From JAJPKK01 sp963800215 (GTDB taxonomy: Bacteria > Pseudomonadota > Alphaproteobacteria > Rhizobiales > Xanthobacteraceae), in assembly GCA_963800215.1 (NCBI GenBank), contig CAWCZY010000007.1:868001-932000 (forward strand): a stretch of 64,000 bases of DNA, given 5' to 3'. The notes under the pieces were generated by a model. The model did not search any database, was not told where the DNA came from, and saw nothing but the letters and a program-made list of their open reading frames with translations. This document shows positions 36,669 to 45,872 of the stretch, piece after piece (positions within the stretch are counted from its first letter, which is position 1; every line of letters begins with the position of its first letter). A program made the translations under genes and the position numbers.

Positions 36669-38069
36669 CTATTGCGAGGCTGCCGCGTAGGCGGTGAGCT
36701 CGTTGCGGATGATCTTGCCGCCCTTCATCACGAATTTGACGCGCTGGAGTTCGGTGATGTCGGCGAGCGGATCGCCGGAAACGGCGACGAGATCGGCGAA
36801 CTTGCCCTTCTCGACCGATCCGATCCGATCCTGCCAGCCCAGCACCTCCGCATTGACCATGGTGCCGGACTGGATCGCCCGCGCCGGGCTCACCCCGGCG
36901 TGCTTGACCAGCTGCTCGAATTCGAGCGCCTGCGTCCCGTGCGGGAAGGTCGCGCCGTCGACGCCGCTGCCCACCATCAGCTTGAGTCCCTTGGTCGCGG
37001 CCGCCATGGTGACGGCCTTCTCGAAGATCGGGATCATCCGGTACTTGCCGCCGGTGTTCTTGGCGTCGTTGTCGTCCATGTAGGGCTCGGTGTAGCGCTG
37101 GAGGGTCGGATCGTAGTGCGAGCCCCTTCGCGACCATCATGTTGGCCTGCTCCTGGTCGAGGCCGAAGGCGTGCTCGATGGTGTCGCAGCCGGCGATGAT
37201 GGCGTTCTTCTGCCCCTCGCCGCCATAGACGTGGCAGCCGGTCTTGTGGCCGAGGCGATGGGTCTCGTCGATCAGCGCCTGCAACACCGGCATCGGATAG
37301 GTCAGAACGTATTGGGCCTCGCCGGTCGGGCTGAACGAATAGGCGCCGGTCGGGAACAGCTTGATCCAATCGGCGCCGTGCTCGATGTGCTCGCGGACCG
37401 CGGCGCGCGCTTCTTCGACCGAGCGCACCACGATGCTCGCCAGCGGGTTCTCCGGAGCGCCGGTGGCAAGAGCGTCGCGCCCCACACGATGCCGCGGCCG
37501 GACACCTGATACCGCGGACCGTCGATGCGGCCTTCGTTGATGGCGTTGCGGATATCGACGTCGCCGTAGCCGTTGCCGTGGGAGCTCATGTCGCGCGCCG
37601 TCGTGAAGCCCGCCTGCAGGTCGGCTTGCACGTTCTGCACGGCGATCAGCGTCGAGGTCTCCCGCGACATGCCCGGGACGCGGCGGGTTGAACATGTGGG
37701 TGTGGGCGTCGATCAATCCGGGCAGCACCGTCGCCTGGCTGAGATCGATCACCTTGGCGCCGGCGGGAATCTTGACTTGCGTTTCCGGGCCCGACATCGG
37801 TGATGCGCTCGCCCTGCAGCAGCACCACCTGCTTCGTCAGCATCTGGCCGGTCTTGCTGTCGAACAAGCTGGCCGGCGCGGACCGCCACCACTTGCGGCG
37901 CCGGCAGACATTTATTCGCGCCGCCGTCGGTCCCGTAGCACGGCGTCGGCCCTGCGCCGCGCCACGGCTTTGCGGCCCCCGCCCCTTCCTGCGCATACAG
38001 CGTGGTCGCAAGCGCCGACGCCCCGAGCAATCCCAACGCCGCCGATTTCAATCCGGTTCTGCATCGCAT
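36669..38069 (-). pseudogene. Exported amidohydrolase, about five frameshifts
   Basis: From 38069 the frames join as: signal peptide MRCRTGLKSAALGLLGASAL, then VGPGNAS-type beta-sandwich start, IPAGAKVIDLSQATVLPGLI with DAHTHMFNP (metal HxH), AGFTTARDMSSHGNGYGDVD, HGADWIKLFPTGAYSF, YGGEGQKNAIIAGCDTIEHA, and the last intact part LMVGSGVDGATFPHGTQAL to GKIIRNELTAYAAASQ. Shifts fall near 37895, 37795, 37680, 37477 and 37126 (one extra G). The gene is homologous to the divergent one at 38322 and to the intact one at 4613. If the breaks are sequencing errors, it is a normal exported metal-dependent hydrolase. Confidence 0.75.
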
Positions 38070-38321
38070 AGCGTGATCCTCTCCCAAGAATTTGAACCCG
38101 GGATCGTGGACTGGCCCGGGATGCGTACCGTTATACATCGGCGCCCGGCCATCGTCCCGGATTTCTGAGGTGCTCGCCGGACGCTCGCGTGCGGCCGATG
38201 CCGGGCTGCGCGTATGCGAAGTCGCCTGGCGCACGCCGTTTCCGACCGCGATATTCGTGTACAATGCGCCGCGCAGAATACGCACGCTTCCAAGAAGCGG
38301 TTCACGACAAGGGAGGATTCC

Positions 38322-39636
38322 ATGCAGTGGCACGGCAAAGCGGCGATCGGTCTGGTCGCGGCGATCGCGGGGCTGGCGAGCAGCCCGTCGCAGGCTCAGG
38401 TGCGACGATTCGTGACGCCGCCGGATCAGGTGGTCGCCGATTCGCGCCGGGCAAATGTTCGACTCCCGCATCCGGCAGCATGGTGCCGAACCAGGTGGTG
38501 CTCATCCGCGGCGACCGCATCACCGACGTCGGCCCGGCCGTGCAGATCCCCGCCGGCGCAAGGGTGATCGACCTCGGCCAGGCGACCATGATGCCGGGCA
38601 TGATCGACGCCCATGTCCACGTGAACACCGGAGGCGCCAGCCTCGCCATGCGGGCGATCACCGCGCTCGCCAACGCCCAGACCGATCTCGCGGCCGGCTT
38701 CACGACGGTGCCGACATGGATTCGCGCGGCACCTTCTATACCGTCGAGTTGCGCGATGCCATCAATTCCGGGCTCGTGCAGGGGCCGCGCATGCAGGTGG
38801 TCGGCCAGTCCCTCAATCCACGCGCCACCAACTATTACAACGACTCCCAGTCGGTGCGTTACTACGAAGGGATTTACCGAAACCAAGAACATCAACGGGC
38901 CCTGGCTCGCCCGCGCCGCGGTGCGCGAGGCGAAACTGCACGGCGTCGACTACATCAAGATCTACACGACCCAGGATTTCGCCGGCACCACCCATATGTG
39001 GAAGCCGGACGCGACCCTCGTCAACAGCCCCTCGCTGACGTTCGAAGAGGTCGACGCGATCGTCGACGAAGCGCACCGCCTGGGCCTGAAAGTCGCTTGC
39101 CACACTTATGGCGGCGAAGGGATGGACAGCTGCATCAAGGCCGGGCGTGGACGCTCCCAATCACCTGCTCATGCTCGATGACGCCGGCATCAAAATCCTG
39201 CTGGAAAAGAAGCTGCCCTTCGTGCTCACCATCGACGACCTGATCGCCCTCGAGGCCCCCGATCTGCGCGACACCGGCGGCGAGAAACTCGCGCCTGAAA
39301 CTGTTGGAACAGGCCTTCAAGAAGGCGGTTGCCGCGGGCGTTCCGATCGTGTTCGGAAGCGGCGCCACCTCGCCCGAAATTCCCCACGGCAAGCAGGCGA
39401 ACCAGTTCGGCTATTACGTGAAATGGGGCCTGACGCCGGCGCAGGCGCTGCAGACCGCCTATCTTCCCGCCGCCCGGATGCTCAATTACAACTGGGACAA
39501 GCAGATCGGAAGCATCGAAAAAGGAAAGTTCGCGGACATCATCGCGGTGGCGGGAAATCCGCTCTCCGACGTCAGCGAAATGGAACGGGTCAGGTTCGTG
39601 ATGAAGGGCGGCGCCGTCATACGAAACAGCCTTTGA
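38322..39636 (+). pseudogene. Exported amidohydrolase paralogue, about five frameshifts
   Basis: The start MQWHGKAAIGLVAAIAGLAS is a signal peptide with GGGAGGATT upstream. Frames join through VPNQVVLIRGDRITDVG, LGQATMMPGMIDAHVHVN (metal HxH), AAGFTTVPTWIR, GTFYTVELRDAINSG, GVDYIKIYTTQDFAGTTH, KVACHTYGGEGMDSCIKAG, LEKKLPFVLTIDDLIAL and PIVFGSGATSPEIPHGKQAN, ending at 39636. Shifts fall near 38445, 38715, 38875, 39148 and 39298. It lies back to back with a homologue at 36669-38069, 252 bp apart. Confidence 0.75.
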
Positions 39637-39882
39637 GCGCGGGCAGTCATCCAGCAGCCGTAAATGGTGTCATCCGTTCGCCGCTATGCGAACCGAATCC
39701 AGACGCGGTTCGTGCGAAGTCGCTTGCCCCGGAATGACCTCGCTTAGTCATATTTCATCTGCGCAATTCGACACTCCATCGCCGGCGCCCACCTCGCAGC
39801 TGAACACCTCCAGGCAGTGGCTCTTGATCGAGACGAATTTGGGATTGGACAGGGACTTGGAGTCCCTGGGCCAGCCGCGCCC

Positions 39883-41439
39883 TCACTCCCCGATCTCGAA
39901 CCTCACGCCCTGCGCGAGCGGAAGCTGCGTGCCGAAATTGATCGTGTTGGTGGCGCGGCGCATGTAGGCCTTCCAGGCGTCGGAGCCGGCCTCGCGGCCG
40001 CCGCCGGTCTCCTTTTCGCCGCCGAAGGCGCCGCCGATCTCGGCGCCGGACGGGCCGATGTTCACGTTGGCGATGCCGCAGTCCGAGCCGGTGGCCGAGA
40101 CGAACCGTTCGGCCTCGCGCATGTCGAGGGTGAAGATGGAGGAGCTCAGAGCCCGGCGCCGACGGCGTTGTGCATCGCGATGGCGTCGTCGAACGCGCGC
40201 ATAGCGCATCACGTAGAGGATCGGCGCGAAGGTCTCGCGCAGCACCGGACCGGCCTGCGCCGGCATCTCGCACAGCGCCGGCCGCACGTAACAGGCATCC
40301 TCGCCGCCGATGCCCGCGATGCGCTCGCCGCCATGCACGATGCCGCCGGCCTCGCGCGCCTCGGCGAGCGCGCGCTGCATGCCCTCGAAGGCGCGCGCGG
40401 TCGATGAGCGGACCGACCAGCGTTCCGGCGTCGCGCGGATCGCCGACCTTGACCGACGCGTAGACCGGCGAGAGCCGCCGCACCAGGTCGTCGTAGATGC
40501 TGTCATGCACGATACAGCCGGCGCAGCGTGGTGCAGCGCTGGCCCGCCGTGCCCATGGCGGCGAAGGCGATGGCCCGGACGGCGAGATCGAGATCGGCCG
40601 AGGGCGCGACGATGGCGGCGTTGTTGCCGCCGAGCTCGAGGATCGCGCGGGCGAACCGCGCAGCGAGCCGCGGGCCGACGGCGCGGCCCATGGCGGTCGA
40701 GCCCGTGGCCGAGACGACGGCGACGCGGGCGATCGTCGACCAGCGCCTCGCCGACCTCGCGGCCGCCGATCAGGACCTCGGACAGGCCGTCGGGCGCGTC
40801 GCCGAATCGGCGCATGGCGCGCGCTCGACCACGGCCTGGGTGGCGAGCGCGGTGAGCGGCGTCTTCTCGGACGGCTTCCACACCACGGGGTCGCCGCAGA
40901 CGAGCGCGAGGGCGGCGTTCCAGGACCACACCGCCACCGGAAAGTTGAACGCCGAGATGACGCCGCAGACGCCCAGCGGATGCCACGTCTCCATCATCCG
41001 GTGGTCGGCGCGCTCGGTGGCGATGGTGCGGCCGTAGAGCTGGCGCGACAGGCCGACGGCGAAGTCGCAGATGTCGATCATCTCCTGGACCTCGCCGAGG
41101 CCCTCCGACACGATCTTGCCGGCCTCGATGGTCACCAGCCGGCCGAGATCGTCCTTGGCGGCGCGCAGTTCCTCGGCGAGGAGGCGCACGAACTCGCCGC
41201 GCCGCGGCGCCGGCACCGTGCGCCAGGCTCGAAAGCGCCTGCGCGGCCCGGCCGATGGCGGCGCTCGCCTCCTGCGGGCCGGTGATCGCGGACATGGGCG
41301 ATGACGTTCGCCGGTGATCGGCGACGACGCGGCAAGTCCCGTCGCGCGCAAATGCGCTCTCCGGCACGCCGAGCCGGGACAGGATGGCGAGCGCCTCGTC
41401 GCGCACCGATATGCGTTCGGCCAGGGACGCGCCGGTCAT
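39883..41439 (-). pseudogene. ALDH7-type aldehyde dehydrogenase (alpha-aminoadipic semialdehyde / P6C dehydrogenase-like), at least eight frameshifts
   Basis: The joined protein fits the aminoadipate-semialdehyde/L-piperidine-6-carboxylate dehydrogenase group: SPITGE, FRAWRTVPAPRRGEFVRLLA, VTIEAGKIVSEGLGEVQEMI, DICDFAVGLSRQLYGRTIAT, GVISAFNFPVAVWSWN, WKPSEKTPLTALATQAV, ILELGGNNAAIVAPSADLDL, the catalytic Cys in TAGQRCTTLRRL and IANVNIGPSGAEIGGAFGGE. It would oxidise aminoadipate semialdehyde with NAD(P)+. Breaks cluster near 41310, 41290, 41232, 40815, 40730, 40515, 40400 and 40200. It overlaps the upstream dehydrogenase gene by ATGA, so the two are one operon. Confidence 0.78.
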
Positions 41440-42558
41440 CGCGCCGAGCCTCCGAACGCTGTTGAGGGCGCCGTCTCCGGCTTGGCGTAGACTTGGCCGA
41501 AACGGTTCTCCAGGAAGACCTTCAACGGCGATGTCCTCCTGGCGGATGAACCCGCTCGTGCGGCAGCTGGCCGCCCGCGAGCAGGTCGAGCACGGTGCAG
41601 ATCGCAGCGGCCGTGGTGATCTGGATGGCGCTCAAGATCCGGCCGTCCACGTCGCGGCTGTAGATCTTGTTGGCGTAGGTCTCCTGGACCAGCTGGCCGT
41701 TCGTTGCGGCCGCTGACGGTGACGAAGATGATCACCACGTCCTGCAGCGTCGTCGGCACCGCATGCTCCAGGATGTCCTTGAGCACGTCGCGGCGGTCGC
41801 GCAGGCGCAGGTCGTTGAGGAGCGCCCGCATGATCGCGGCATGGCCGGGATAGCGGATGGTGCGGTAATTGAGATTGCGCACCTTGCCCTCGAGGGTCTC
41901 GCACAGGGTCCCGAGCCCGCCCGAGGTGTTGAACGCCTCATAGGTGACGCCGTCGAGCGAGAACTCCTCCAGCTCTTCCAGCGGCGGCACCTCGCGGCGC
42001 ACGCCGTTCACGATCGCTTCGCAGGGCTCGCAATATTCGTTGATGACGCCGTCGGTGCTCCAGGTCAGATTGTAGTTGAGCGCGTTGGAGGGATATTGCG
42101 GCAGCGCCCCGACCCGCAGCTTGACGCTGTCGAGCACCTCGAAGCGTTTGGCCATGTCGAAGGCGACGATGGACACGAAGCCCGGCGCGAGCCCGCATTG
42201 GGGGATGAAGGCGACGCCGGCATCGGCGGCGAGCTCCTTGACGCGGCGCGTGCTCGCGACGTCCTCGGTCAGGTCGAGATAATGCGTGCGCGCCGCCCGG
42301 GCGGCTTCCGCGATGCGCGTCGTCAGATGGAAGGGCGCGGCATTGAGCACCGCGAACTGTCCGTTGAGCAGATCGACCAGCTTGGAGCTGTCCTCGACAT
42401 CCGCGGCCACGGTGCGGATGCGCTCGTCGCGGTCGCGGCCGGCCGAGCACTTCGGGCGAGCGATCCGCCAGGGTCACCTGGTAATCGCCCGTCGAGGCGA
42501 GCAGCTGGGCGACGGTGGCGCCGATTTTGCCGGCGCCGATCACGACGACATCCTTCAT
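41436..42558 (-). pseudogene. Saccharopine dehydrogenase family protein (possible lysine 6-dehydrogenase), about four frameshifts
   Basis: The NAD(P) loop MKDVVVIGAGKIGATVAQLL begins at 42558 with GGAGGGGG upstream. Later blocks are AAPFHLTTRIAEAA, THYLDLTEDVASTRRVKELA, PQCGLAPGFVSIVAFDMAKR, YNLTWSTDGVINEYCEPCEA, YEAFNTSGGLGTLCETLEGK, NGQLVQETYANKIYSRDVDG and PLKVFLENRFGQVYA. This is the bacterial saccharopine-dehydrogenase/lysine-6-dehydrogenase group. Shifts fall near 42440, 41705, 41565 and 41525. Its stop overlaps the aldehyde dehydrogenase start (ATGA), so lysine would be converted to the semialdehyde and then to aminoadipate. Confidence 0.75.
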
Positions 42559-42701
42559 GCCCCCTCCGGCCGTTCGAGCGAAACTCGCCCCGCAAAGCAA
42601 AAGTCGATGCGGCGGGAAGATGCGACCATGACTCGGTCGGGCCGGTCAGGGCAAGTAGCCCAGCGGGATCACTCGTTCCGGTGGGCCGAGCTTGAAGACG
42701 A

Positions 42702-42884
42702 TCAGCCGCCGGCGTTGGCATCGGGGCCCTGATAACCCCGATCCAGATTCGAATACGGCCGATGCCATTGCGCGTACGCCCGGTGCGCGCCGGTGTCCGT
42801 CGGGGTATGGAATTTGCCGGTCTTTGCGACCGCCATGGTCGCGGCGAAAGAGACGATGCTCAACGCGGTGATGATGCCCTTCAT
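42702..42884 (-). CDS. Small exported protein
   Basis: A 60-residue protein with signal peptide (MKGIITALSIVSFAATMAVA). The mature part KTGKFHTPTDTGAHRAYAQW to PYSNLDRGYQGPDANAGG has no known domain. AAGGAG precedes the ATG at 42884. A CRP-type palindrome lies 61 bp upstream of the start (42945-42962). It resembles other small envelope proteins of this kind at 48768. Confidence 0.6.
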   Translation of the reverse strand: MKGIITALSIVSFAATMAVAKTGKFHTPTDTGAHRAYAQWHRPYSNLDRGYQGPDANAGG

Positions 42885-43232
42885 CGTAGTCTCCTTCGTG
42901 AACCGGATCGACCTTACGACGTTAGGTGCTTTCGGCGGATTCTTATGTGACGCCCATCACATTAGAAGATGGCAACAGACGAACCCGGAAAAAACCGCGG
43001 TGCACTGAATTGCACTGACAGTGCTGCCGCGTTCGGCGGCCGGCCGCCAGTTCCGCCTCGCCTTTTGGACATACCTAGCCCCAGTTAGATATGCGCCGCG
43101 CCTCGCGTCGCGTTCCTCGTAAAAATAGCAGTTGCCTGCAGGCTGAAATCGCGCTGGTCTGCTGACCAAGACGCAGAAAGATCGCGATCACCGGTACAAC
43201 GATCGCTGAAAACGTGACTTGGGAGGATTCAG
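42885..43232. other. Divergent intergenic region with several palindromes
   Basis: About 350 bases with no gene between the small exported protein and the cytochrome gene. It holds the CRP-type site at 42945-42962, the 10-bp palindrome GCCTGCAGGC at 43134-43143 and a GCGATC...GATCGC stem at 43184-43206 just upstream of the cytochrome. I see no FixK/FNR-type TTGAT-ATCAA box. Confidence 0.45.
42945..42962. promoter_or_regulatory. CRP-like operator palindrome
   Basis: ATGTGA, a 6-base spacer CGCCCA, then TCACAT: a perfect dyad matching TGTGA-N6-TCACA, the CRP/FNR-family consensus. It lies 61 bp upstream of the small exported gene and about 270 bp from the cytochrome gene. The cognate regulator is not in the window. 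Confidence 0.55.
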
Positions 43233-44114
43233 ATGGTTGACAGCGCACGGGATGTGGCGTGCCGTTCATTGGCCTCGCGGCCGGCCGGACGTACCGGCCG
43301 CCTCGTGTCGATCGCCCTGATCGCATTGGGAATCGGCGCGACGGCGAACACCGCCCGGCCGCAGCCGGCGGCGCCGCTCGTGGAGGAGGAGGAATACGGC
43401 GAGTTCCTCGCCAGACCCGAAGAGCTGGCATCGGTCGCGGTCAACGACATCGTCAAGTCCATCCGCTTGAACGGAACGGCGATGCTGCAGGGCAAGCGTG
43501 TCTACGAGAAGAACTGCGCCGCATGTCACGGGGCCGACCTCAAGGGCATCCCCGCAATGCACGCGCCCGACCTCACCGACGCCGACTGGCAATATTCCGG
43601 TGACGACCTGGATTCGGGCGGATTGACCAAATTCCCGTCCGATGTCGAATGGACGGTCCGCTACGGCATCCGCTCCGGCCATCCGAACGCCCGCGGCGTG
43701 GAAGCCGACATGCTGGCTTTCAATCCGAAATATCGCACCGAAGACGATACCAAGGAGTTCGGAGCCAAGGAATTTCTCTCAGCCGGAGAGATCGCGGACG
43801 TCGCCGAATACGTCCTGGAGCTCAGCGGGCAACAGGCGGACAAGGCCAAGGCCGCCCGCGGCAAGGTTCTCTTCCAGGACGGCGAGAAGGGCAATTGCTA
43901 TGATTGCCACGGCGACGACGCCACCGGCAGCCCGCCGATCGGATCGACCAATCTGACCGAGAAGCGCCTGTATCTCTATGGCGCCGACCGTGCCTCGATC
44001 CTCGAGTCGATCACGAAGGGGCGTCACGGCGTGATGCCGGCCTTCGAGGGCAGCCTCAAGCCCGAGGAGATCAAGGCGGTGTCGGTCTACGTCTTCTCCC
44101 GCGCCCGCCGGTGA
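43233..44114 (+). CDS. Dihaem cytochrome c, FixP/CcoP-like C-terminal type
   Basis: A 293-residue protein. An uncleaved or cleavable hydrophobic segment (GRLVSIALIALGIGATAN) precedes two haem domains: CAACH (Cys95) and CYDCH (Cys222). Blocks GTAMLQGKRVYEKNCAACHG, FPSDVEWTVRYGIRSGHPNARG and GKVLFQDGEKGNCYDCHG recall CcoP/FixP haem domains, and RHGVMPAFEGSL supplies the last axial Met. No ccoNOQ genes are nearby, so it is a stand-alone electron carrier. GGGAGGA precedes the ATG. Confidence 0.85.
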   Translation: MVDSARDVACRSLASRPAGRTGRLVSIALIALGIGATANTARPQPAAPLVEEEEYGEFLARPEELASVAVNDIVKSIRLNGTAMLQGKRVYEKNCAACHGADLKGIPAMHAPDLTDADWQYSGDDLDSGGLTKFPSDVEWTVRYGIRSGHPNARGVEADMLAFNPKYRTEDDTKEFGAKEFLSAGEIADVAEYVLELSGQQADKAKAARGKVLFQDGEKGNCYDCHGDDATGSPPIGSTNLTEKRLYLYGADRASILESITKGRHGVMPAFEGSLKPEEIKAVSVYVFSRARR

Positions 44115-44151
44115 GAGCGGGTACGCGGGCTGGCGCTTGCTGCTCTGCCAG

Positions 44152-44952
44152 CTAACCTGCCCGCCGTTTGCGCTGAACGGCGTTGCGCTCGAAAAACAAG
44201 GCTTGGCTGACCAGGGCCGAAACGGTGGCGGGCTGGTAGGGCTTGGAGACCAGGAACGCCGGCTCCGGCCGCTCGCCGGTCAGGAAGCGCTCGGGATAGG
44301 CGGTGATGAAGATGACCGGCACCTCGAACGTGTTGAGGAGGTCATTGACCGCATCGAGGCCGGAACTGCCGTCGGCGAGCTGAATATCGGCGAGGATCAG
44401 CCCAGGCGGGCGGGTCCGCACGATGGAAACCGCCTCGGTCCGGGTGCGGGCGATACCGACGACCTTGTGGCCGAGGTTCTCGACCAGCGCCTCCAGATCG
44501 AGGGCGATCAGGGCCTCGTCCTCGATGATGAGGACATCGGTGGCGATCTGGGCGGCCAGTTCGCGGCCGGATTCCTCGACCAGCCGGCGCAGCGCCGGCG
44601 CATCCACATCGAGAATCCGCGCCGCATGCTCCTCGGAAAATCCCTCGACGGAGACCAGGAGGAACGCTTGACGGGGTTTGGCGGTTATCTGGCCGAGATG
44701 GCGCTCGGCCGGCATCAGGTTCGCCACCGGATCGGGGATGCCGTTGACGGCGAGCGAATTCCAGATCGTCGAAAACAGCCGAAACAGGGTGACGCGCGGC
44801 AAGTCCGCCGCTTCGAGCAACTCCGGCTCCTTGACCAGAGCCTCGAGCGTCGCTGCCACGTAGGCGTCGCCGGACGCCTGGCTGCCCGTGAGAGCACGGG
44901 CATAGCGGCGCAGATACGGCAGGTGTTGGGCTACGGCTTGCGCTTTGGACAT
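44152..44952 (-). CDS. phyR: General stress response regulator PhyR
   Basis: A 266-residue protein with the PhyR layout: an ECF-sigma-like N-terminal domain (about 1-125, LPYLRRYARALTGSQASGDA and GFSEEHAARILDVDAPALRR) and a C-terminal receiver (about 138-250, DVLIIEDEALIALDLEALVE with phosphorylated Asp in LADIQLADG and Lys in SKPYQP). When phosphorylated, PhyR sequesters NepR and frees EcfG. nepR is divergent at 45108. GGGGAG precedes the ATG at 44952 and an EcfG-type promoter lies at 44994-45018. Confidence 0.93.
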   Translation of the reverse strand: MSKAQAVAQHLPYLRRYARALTGSQASGDAYVAATLEALVKEPELLEAADLPRVTLFRLFSTIWNSLAVNGIPDPVANLMPAERHLGQITAKPRQAFLLVSVEGFSEEHAARILDVDAPALRRLVEESGRELAAQIATDVLIIEDEALIALDLEALVENLGHKVVGIARTRTEAVSIVRTRPPGLILADIQLADGSSGLDAVNDLLNTFEVPVIFITAYPERFLTGERPEPAFLVSKPYQPATVSALVSQALFFERNAVQRKRRAG

Positions 44953-44993
44953 CTGTCTCCCCTCATTCCTACATCGCCATGGGCCAGCATCAT

Positions 44994-45018
44994 AACGCAC
45001 GCTCCTAAATGACGTTCC
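44994..45018 (-). promoter_or_regulatory. EcfG-type promoter for phyR
   Basis: On the minus strand GGAAC (45018-45014), a 16-base spacer and CGTT (44997-44994). This is an exact match to the alphaproteobacterial general-stress sigma consensus GGAAC-N16/17-CGTT. The -10 lies about 42 bp upstream of the phyR ATG. It implies autoregulation by the stress sigma factor. Confidence 0.85.
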
Positions 45019-45025
45019 GCGGCGG

Positions 45026-45050
45026 GGAACCGTCTGATGGCGCCGACGTT
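45026..45050 (+). promoter_or_regulatory. EcfG-type promoter for nepR
   Basis: GGAAC at 45026-45030, a 16-base spacer and CGTT at 45047-45050, again exact. It points away from phyR, and the -10 lies 58 bp upstream of the nepR GTG. The two -35 boxes are back to back, only 7 bp apart. Confidence 0.85.
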
Positions 45051-45107
45051 GTCGATGTTTATAGGAGACCCGCAACGTAGACGCGCAAGGCACCATGGAC
45101 ACGCAAA

Positions 45108-45287
45108 GTGGCAAAGTTAGACCCTGACACGAAAATCAAGATTGGGCAGCATCTGCGCGCAATATATGACAGTTTGGTCGAGCAGGGCGTTCCCGATCGG
45201 TACGCCGAAATCCTTCTCAAGTTCGACCACGCGGACGCCGAAGCCGAGACGAAGAGCGAAGGCGGGGGGTCTAATGACTCCCAATGA
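45108..45287 (+). CDS. nepR: Anti-sigma factor NepR
   Basis: A 59-residue protein starting at a GTG (VAKLDPDTKIKIGQHLRAIY). The NepR core is IGQHLRAIYDSLVEQGVPDR and YAEILLKF, the two helices that clamp EcfG and, in stress, PhyR. The tail is acidic and then Gly-rich. The in-frame region upstream has no ATG; the ATG at 45095 is in another frame. It is too short to be found by size-filtered gene calling. Normally ecfG follows and overlaps its stop, but that gene is missing here; only a 36-codon frame occupies the place (45274-45384). Confidence 0.88.
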   Translation: MAKLDPDTKIKIGQHLRAIYDSLVEQGVPDRYAEILLKFDHADAEAETKSEGGGSNDSQ

Positions 45288-45447
45288 ACCTGTCCGCGGC
45301 GTTACGCCGTTCGTTCCCTCGATTGGAAGAATTCCGGGCGCCGCCGTCATCGCGTCGGTGGTCGAGCGAGGCTGCCGCCGGTGACCCGCTTTCCGCGGAT
45401 CCGGCCTATTCGGTTCATTCGAGTGCATGAAAGTCCCGGGGGGGGAC

Positions 45448-45472
45448 GGAACTATCGACGCCAGGTGCCGTT
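45448..45472 (+). promoter_or_regulatory. Third EcfG-type promoter, upstream of a small gene
   Basis: GGAAC at 45448-45452, 16-base spacer, CGTT at 45469-45472. Exact consensus. The -10 lies 35 bp upstream of the ATG at 45508, a normal distance. Confidence 0.75.
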
Positions 45473-45507
45473 TCCACAAGCACGTCCAGTTCAATGAGGA
45501 TCTTCCA

Positions 45508-45708
45508 ATGGCCCAGCGTACCGTCTCGAAGGAACGCAATCCGCATTCGGACCGCGTTATCTATGATGCGACCGAATGGCACGATCGATTGGAAAGGCTG
45601 GCCGATATGCGGCGGGAATTGCCGATTTCGGACCCGCGACCCACGACGACAAACCGGCCGCCGGCGCCACAGGCGAGGTCGCCCGGCGTAACGGTCACGA
45701 GTTCGTGA
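45508..45708 (+). CDS. Small hypothetical protein, probable general-stress gene
   Basis: A 66-residue soluble protein with GAGGAT upstream of the ATG. It is rich in charged residues: SKERNPHSDRVIYDATEWHD and RLERLADMRRELPIS, followed by a Pro-rich tail (NRPPAPQARSPG). No domain recognised. An exact EcfG promoter 35 bp upstream suggests expression in the general stress response. It is not related to EcfG by sequence. Confidence 0.6.
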   Translation: MAQRTVSKERNPHSDRVIYDATEWHDRLERLADMRRELPISDPRPTTTNRPPAPQARSPGVTVTSS

Positions 45709-45872
45709 ACCCGATCCGGTCCGTCACCCGCCCCGCTTGAAGAACTGGACCGCTCGCACATGCTTTTCGGGCGCCTATCGTGACACGAACGTGCCCAGGT
45801 CGCAACGGGAAAGAAATCACGGTCGGCGTTCCCGTCGCGGATATCGGCGAGACCCAATAGATGGCGGCCGGC

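Noticed and set aside
45274..45384. 36-codon frame as a degenerate ecfG
   Set aside because: It has no sigma-factor region 2 or 4 motif in any frame and is far too short.
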